Part shown: piece by piece, positions 10,341-13,669 of the stretch | Layout: each line of letters opens with the position of its first letter | How positions within the stretch are numbered: position 1 is the stretch's first letter | From: Conidiobolus incongruus B7586 | Taxonomy: Eukaryota > Entomophthoromycota > Entomophthoromycetes > Entomophthorales > Conidiobolaceae | Reading direction: 5' to 3' | NCBI GenBank assembly: GCA_000697335.1 | Contig: JNEM01015216.1 | Location: 1-13,669 of the forward strand | Length of the DNA stretch: 13,669 bases | Position numbers and translations under genes: made by a program | Notes under the pieces: model-generated | What the model saw: only the letters and a program-made list of their open reading frames with translations | Databases searched by the model: none | Told to the model about the DNA's origin: nothing

Positions 10341-10463
10341 GGTTTTATTAAATTGATCAAATTGAAATTCCCATATTATTTTAAATTGAATCTAATCAAA
10401 TATAAGATCACAGACTAATGATTTAATTTAAATTAATCAAAATCAATATCAAAATTACTCATT

Positions 10464-11614
10464 ATGAGATATAAACTACCGATTCCAAGGAAACCAATCC
10501 AGCTATACCTAATTAGACAATTTCATTCCAATAATCGATACCTTCAAGATAAATTACCTCTTCCCGACAAAGTTCCATTACGTTTTATTAATCAAAAAGA
10601 AATAGGTAATTAAACATAATATAACAATAATATAAATTATATTAATGCTTTTTAAAGAAAATCAAAAAACCCTAAAAAAAATTCAAAACTTGAATGAATT
10701 CTCAAAAGATCACGAATTTGTACCTTTAACAAGGTAAAATATTACTACAATGGATATTAATTATTATTAATTGATTTATAGTAATCAGCAATATTATTTA
10801 AAATATCAAGATAAACCCAAAAATATTTTAATATTATCCAAACCTAATAATATGGAAGTGTTAAGGACTTTGATTAAAATAACCAAGTAAATATTAGATA
10901 TTAATTATAGATTATAAATTCTGGTATATAATTGACTGATTTTGTGCAGCTTCCTGACAGAATTAGAACCCAATATCAATCTTGTACTAGAGCCTCACGT
11001 ATCTCGAGATGTGATGGAGCGTATGTCGTCGAGAGTGATGCAATTTCATCATCATCAAATTTCCGACCTCACAAGATGTATCGATCTAGTTATTACATTG
11101 GGAGGCGATGGGACTATTTTACATACGTCGTCTTTGTTTAATAGTTGGTGCCCCCCAATTATTAGCTTTAGTATGGGTCATTTGGGATTTTTGTTACCTT
11201 TTGGTATTATAAATTACATAGTAATATATTATATGCTAATTAATTATATGTAGATGTTAAGGACTCCGTCCACCAATTGACACACCTATTCGATCACGGT
11301 AGTCCAGTTCTATTTCGAACCAGACTGCAATGCAGCTTAGAAGACACCTACAAAAAGACAATTCCTTTAAAGTGGGGAGGAAAATATCAAGGTATATATA
11401 TATATATATTTAGTTACATCAATATTAATTGATTTGTTTAGATAGTGTTATGATTATGAATGAAATCAACTTGCATAGGGGTAGTTCACCACATCTAACT
11501 AGTGTCGATTGTTACGTCGAAGATCGTTTCTTAACCAACGGTGTTGCTGATGGTTTGGTGGTAGCTACACCAACTGGTTCTACAGCTTATTCGTTATCAG
11601 CAGGTAAGTTATAT

Positions 11615-11666
<52 letters not shown>

Positions 11667-12068
11667 TTTATTAATCAAATATTATTAGGAGGTCCTATTA
11701 TCCATCCATCTGTATTGGGAATGATCCTAACACCAATTTGTCCCAGATCCTTATCCTTTCGTCCCATTATATTACCAATGGATTCTACCTTAACTTTAAA
11801 AGTAAATGATTACTATTAATTATATTGATTCAGATTTTAATATCTTCAATAGATGTCGAAGAATGCCCACACTAATCTTCAACTTAGTGTTGATGGCAAA
11901 GATTTAGACAGAAAAATAACGTATGGCGACTCTATTAAAGTGAAGCAATCTCCCTACCCCATGGTTATTGTCAGCAAAAACGAAGAGGGACTAGATTGGG
12001 GCAATCGTATCTCAGAATTTCTCAAGTGGAATATGAATTTTAGGACGCGACAGCCTGATAGCTTCTAA
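10464..12068 (+). CDS. POS5: NAD/NADH kinase, Pos5-like, probably mitochondrial; eight exons, 401 aa
   Basis: It phosphorylates NAD(H) with ATP to make NADP(H). Exons: 10464-10605, 10658-10733, 10782-10886, 10950-11203, 11254-11391, 11442-11603, 11689-11801, 11853-12068. All seven introns (48-85 nt) are GT-AG and the joined frame is open. An in-frame TAA lies 30 bases upstream of the ATG. The first 28 residues are basic, without acidic residues, and contain RQFHS, like a mitochondrial leader. Family motifs in order: KPKNILILSKP (84-94); TLGGDGTILHTSSLF (157-171) with the GGDGT motif at 159-163; SFSMGHLGFLLPF (180-192); MNEINLHRG (244-252) with the NE pair at 245-246; DGLVVATPTGSTAYSLSAGG (275-294); and a C-terminal VDGKD..YGDSIKV..SPYPM stretch. 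The length is close to yeast Pos5 (414 aa). A cytosolic Utr1-type enzyme is the alternative, but the leader and short length favour Pos5. Confidence 0.93.
11393..11410. repeat. Short (TA)n run in kinase intron 5
   Basis: A roughly 18-base alternating TA run starts at the second base of the GTATAT donor of intron 5 (11392-11441), so the donor is effectively part of the repeat. Confidence 0.8.
11618..11662. repeat. (TA)n microsatellite inside kinase intron 6, about 22 units
   Basis: About 45 bases of pure alternating TA make up over half of the 85-nt intron (11604-11688), the longest intron in the window. It lies between a consensus GTAAGT donor and a TTATTAG acceptor. The other introns of this gene are 48-63 nt, so expansion of the repeat explains the extra length. 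Confidence 0.9.
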
Positions 12069-12069
12069 T

Positions 12070-12324
12070 TTATAAAGATTGAGCTTGCCTTAATTTACCA
12101 TGTCTATTCTCTGACCGTTGTAAATTAGTGAAATACAATTCTTGAAATAATTTTGAGAGTTTCCAATTTTCTTGGTGAATAATTAGCAAATATTTGGGTA
12201 AATTCATTTTATATAAATTTCCAACTAGCAATAGTAAGAACTTGAGAGTGAGTTGAACTAAAAAGCCAATTCTATGCCCATTTTCCAATTGGATATCTGA
12301 ATATTTTAATATAACAGTTAATAT
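12070..12324 (-). other. Uninterrupted 84-codon minus-strand frame, possible last exon of an unknown gene
   Basis: The frame is open from 12324 to a TAA at 12072-12070, one base away from the kinase stop on the other strand. It contains a hydrophobic stretch, GFLVQLTLKFLLLLVGNLY, that could span a membrane, then a Lys/Asn/Gln-rich tail. There is no ATG at its start. A plausible acceptor, AAATATTCAG, at 12306-12297 would make it a terminal exon beginning at 12296. It is the only frame of at least 60 codons in the window's intergenic DNA, which at this base composition is unusual. I recognise no family. It may be a real exon, the best-preserved part of a broken gene, or chance. Confidence 0.3.
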
Positions 12325-12920
12325 TTAGTTATCATTCGTAATTATCTTTTTACTTCCATATTATTCTATTATATATTCTGGTGGATTTTGAGATCTGGGG
12401 TCATTAGTAGCTAATTATTCTATTACTTGTGATTTGTAAATAAATAATTGCAATTTGATACCTTGAATACATTCAAATACAAAGTCGGAATCATTCATAA
12501 CTATATACAAAAATCAATTGTTATACATAATAATTGTTATTTAATATTCGTTTTCTACCCATCATCACTTTTCTCAAATTTCTAATCTTTTTCAAATTCT
12601 ATTGTATTTTGTCAATGGTTGTGATACCTCTGTTTGTTGTAGAATCAAAATCAGGAAACTTTTCAATTAATATATACACTTGATCATATTTCAAAAGAAT
12701 ATTTCTATTTTGTTTCAGATTTAATCCTTTTAATTACACTTTTCTATTGAGTGTAATGAAATGTTTAATTGGAATGTAGTAAGTTATAATACGAATCTAA
12801 ACAAACCAATCAATATAAAATCATATCCATAACTATTAATATATTACAAAATTCTCATATCCAGGAGCTTCTAAATCATCCACCCTAATCAAACAGTTGA
12901 TGGTAATATCACCTCAGAAA
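12325..12920 (-). pseudogene. Probable decayed coding sequence of unknown family, minus strand
   Basis: Going upstream from the open frame at 12070-12324, two minus-strand frames carry protein-like stretches. Examples are LATNDPRSQNPPEY, FVFECIQGIKLQLF, YDQVYILIEKFPDFD and INCLIRVDDLEAPGYENF. These are separated by several breaks that GT-AG introns of the usual size do not remove. Composition (about 32% G+C) matches exons rather than spacer. I could not place it in a family, so whether it was a host gene or part of an element is open. An intron-rich live gene that I failed to assemble remains possible. Confidence 0.35.
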
Positions 12921-13230
12921 TCAAGAAATGGGAAATTTTTTAATTTTTGATTTTTCAAATATAATATTAGTTTCAGAAAGAAATTATATACAAAGTAAAT
13001 AGGAAAATAAATAGATTTAAATTATATATAGATGTATGATGTTTTTTCATTAAAAAATTAAATTTGAAAATTTATTGTTTAATTTAATTATATATATTAT
13101 TTAGAAACTAGATCTCTAAATTCTTATATATATTTCTATATAATTTAATTAATTATAAATTATATGATTAATTTATACTTTTATAAATAAATTAAATATA
13201 TAAATAGTACTGAATTATTTAATAAATAAA

Positions 13231-13669
13231 GTTCTTTTTTTTCCTCTTAATTCTTATTATTTTTTTTCTTTTACATTACTCTTAAGATTAAAACTATACT
13301 CTATTAATATTATAATATATTAACATTACTTAATATAAATTTTAATATATTAGTGACCTATCTCAATTAAAAGTTTAATTAAACTTTGTTTATATTTACA
13401 CACTATATCTTTAATTATCTTATTATATTTTATGCTATATTATTTTTATATTAAGTTTTCTTCTATATTATATTAGTTTAACTACTATTATATTTATATA
13501 ATAATAATAATATAACTATTAAAATTTTATTAGAAAATCAATAATTACTTGTATTAACTTTATTATTATTTTAAACTTTATATATAATTTATTTTATTTA
13601 AATTTAATACTATATATTATAATACCACTAAAAAAATACCTTTATATTATTTTAATAATAATAATAATA
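13231..13669. other. Extremely AT-rich, G-poor tail
   Basis: My hand count over these 439 bases gives 40 C and 11 G, that is about 88% A+T with a strong C excess on the plus strand (GC skew about -0.57). It contains T-rich runs and short (ATA)n blocks, but no frame or RNA structure I can support. Confidence 0.75.

Larger units (their letters stand above)
8402..10463. other. Spacer between the divergent RhoGAP-like and NAD(H) kinase genes
   Basis: This 2.06-kb stretch has two parts. From 8402 to about 9540 it is very AT-rich (about 13-15% G+C in sampled lines) and shows nothing but short homopolymer and TA runs plus an inverted CCAAT pair at 8968-8987. From about 9541 to 10260 sampled lines rise to 20-33% G+C with no frame longer than about 35-40 codons on either strand. 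Promoters for both flanking genes must lie here, but no individual element can be fixed. No tRNA-like structure was seen. Confidence 0.65.
12069..13669. other. Region downstream of the kinase gene: gene-poor, changing composition
   Basis: No complete gene is seen. From 12070 to about 12920 the composition is exon-like (about 32% G+C in the two lines counted) with coding-like minus-strand stretches. After about 13000 it becomes extremely AT-rich. The 3' untranslated end of the kinase transcript must lie in the first part. The last bases form a short (ATA)n run (13654-13669) that continues past the window edge. Confidence 0.6.

Noticed and set aside
10932-11141. Plus-strand 69-codon frame over kinase exon 4
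   Set aside because: Out-of-frame reading of exon 4. The correct frame, which carries GGDGT, joins cleanly to the flanking exons.
11833-11852. Alternative acceptor TTGATTCAG for the last kinase exon
   Set aside because: Using it adds 19 or so bases and shifts the frame, losing the conserved C-terminal kinase motifs. The AATAG acceptor at 11852 keeps phase 0.
1-13669. tRNA, rRNA, CRISPR arrays, insertion sequences, virus-like elements
   Set aside because: No T-loop-like GTTCGAA motifs with paired arms, no regular spaced repeats, no terminal repeats with target duplications, and no reverse transcriptase, integrase, capsid or transposase motifs were seen on either strand.

Overview
This is nuclear DNA of a very AT-rich, intron-bearing eukaryote, most likely an early-diverging fungus. 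The protein-coding parts are roughly one third G+C. The spacers between genes are often only 10-15% G+C in the lines I hand-counted. Nine introns can be placed by reading-frame continuity. They are 48-85 nt long, all GT...AG, most with GTAA or GTAT donors. Short introns, a fungal-type topoisomerase II and a Pos5-like NAD(H) kinase with a mitochondrial-type leader fit a fungus. AT-rich lineages such as Glomeromycotina (Rhizophagus-like) or Entomophthorales (Conidiobolus-like) are candidates, but the sequence alone does not decide between them.

Layout. 1-241 (+): the last 79 codons of a UBA4/MOCS3-type protein (C-terminal rhodanese domain). 501-5140 (-): complete TOP2, DNA topoisomerase II, 1522 aa in two exons, convergent with UBA4. 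5141-6630: AT-rich spacer with a (TA)n tract. 6631-8401 (-): a 571-aa protein in two exons that I read as a divergent RhoGAP-domain protein with an unrecognised helical N-terminal half. 8402-10463: a 2-kb spacer between divergent genes; its second part is clearly less AT-rich than its first, although it holds no intact gene. 10464-12068 (+): a complete eight-exon NAD/NADH kinase gene, 401 aa, Pos5-like. 12069-13669: a region starting with an uninterrupted 84-codon minus-strand frame whose stop lies one base from the kinase stop. It is followed by coding-like but broken minus-strand sequence up to about 12.92 kb, then by an extremely AT-rich, G-poor tail.

The genes do not form a pathway. They are housekeeping functions: tRNA thiolation/urmylation, chromosome topology, small-GTPase control, and mitochondrial NADPH supply. 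No RNA gene, CRISPR array, complete mobile element or virus-like element could be supported. The points most worth a second look are an Asp-to-Asn change in the TOPRIM EGDSA motif of TOP2, a tandem 41-codon duplication in its C-terminal tail, the unusual RhoGAP-like protein, two composition islands without an intact gene, and the strand-asymmetric tail. I see no convincing new multi-gene system.
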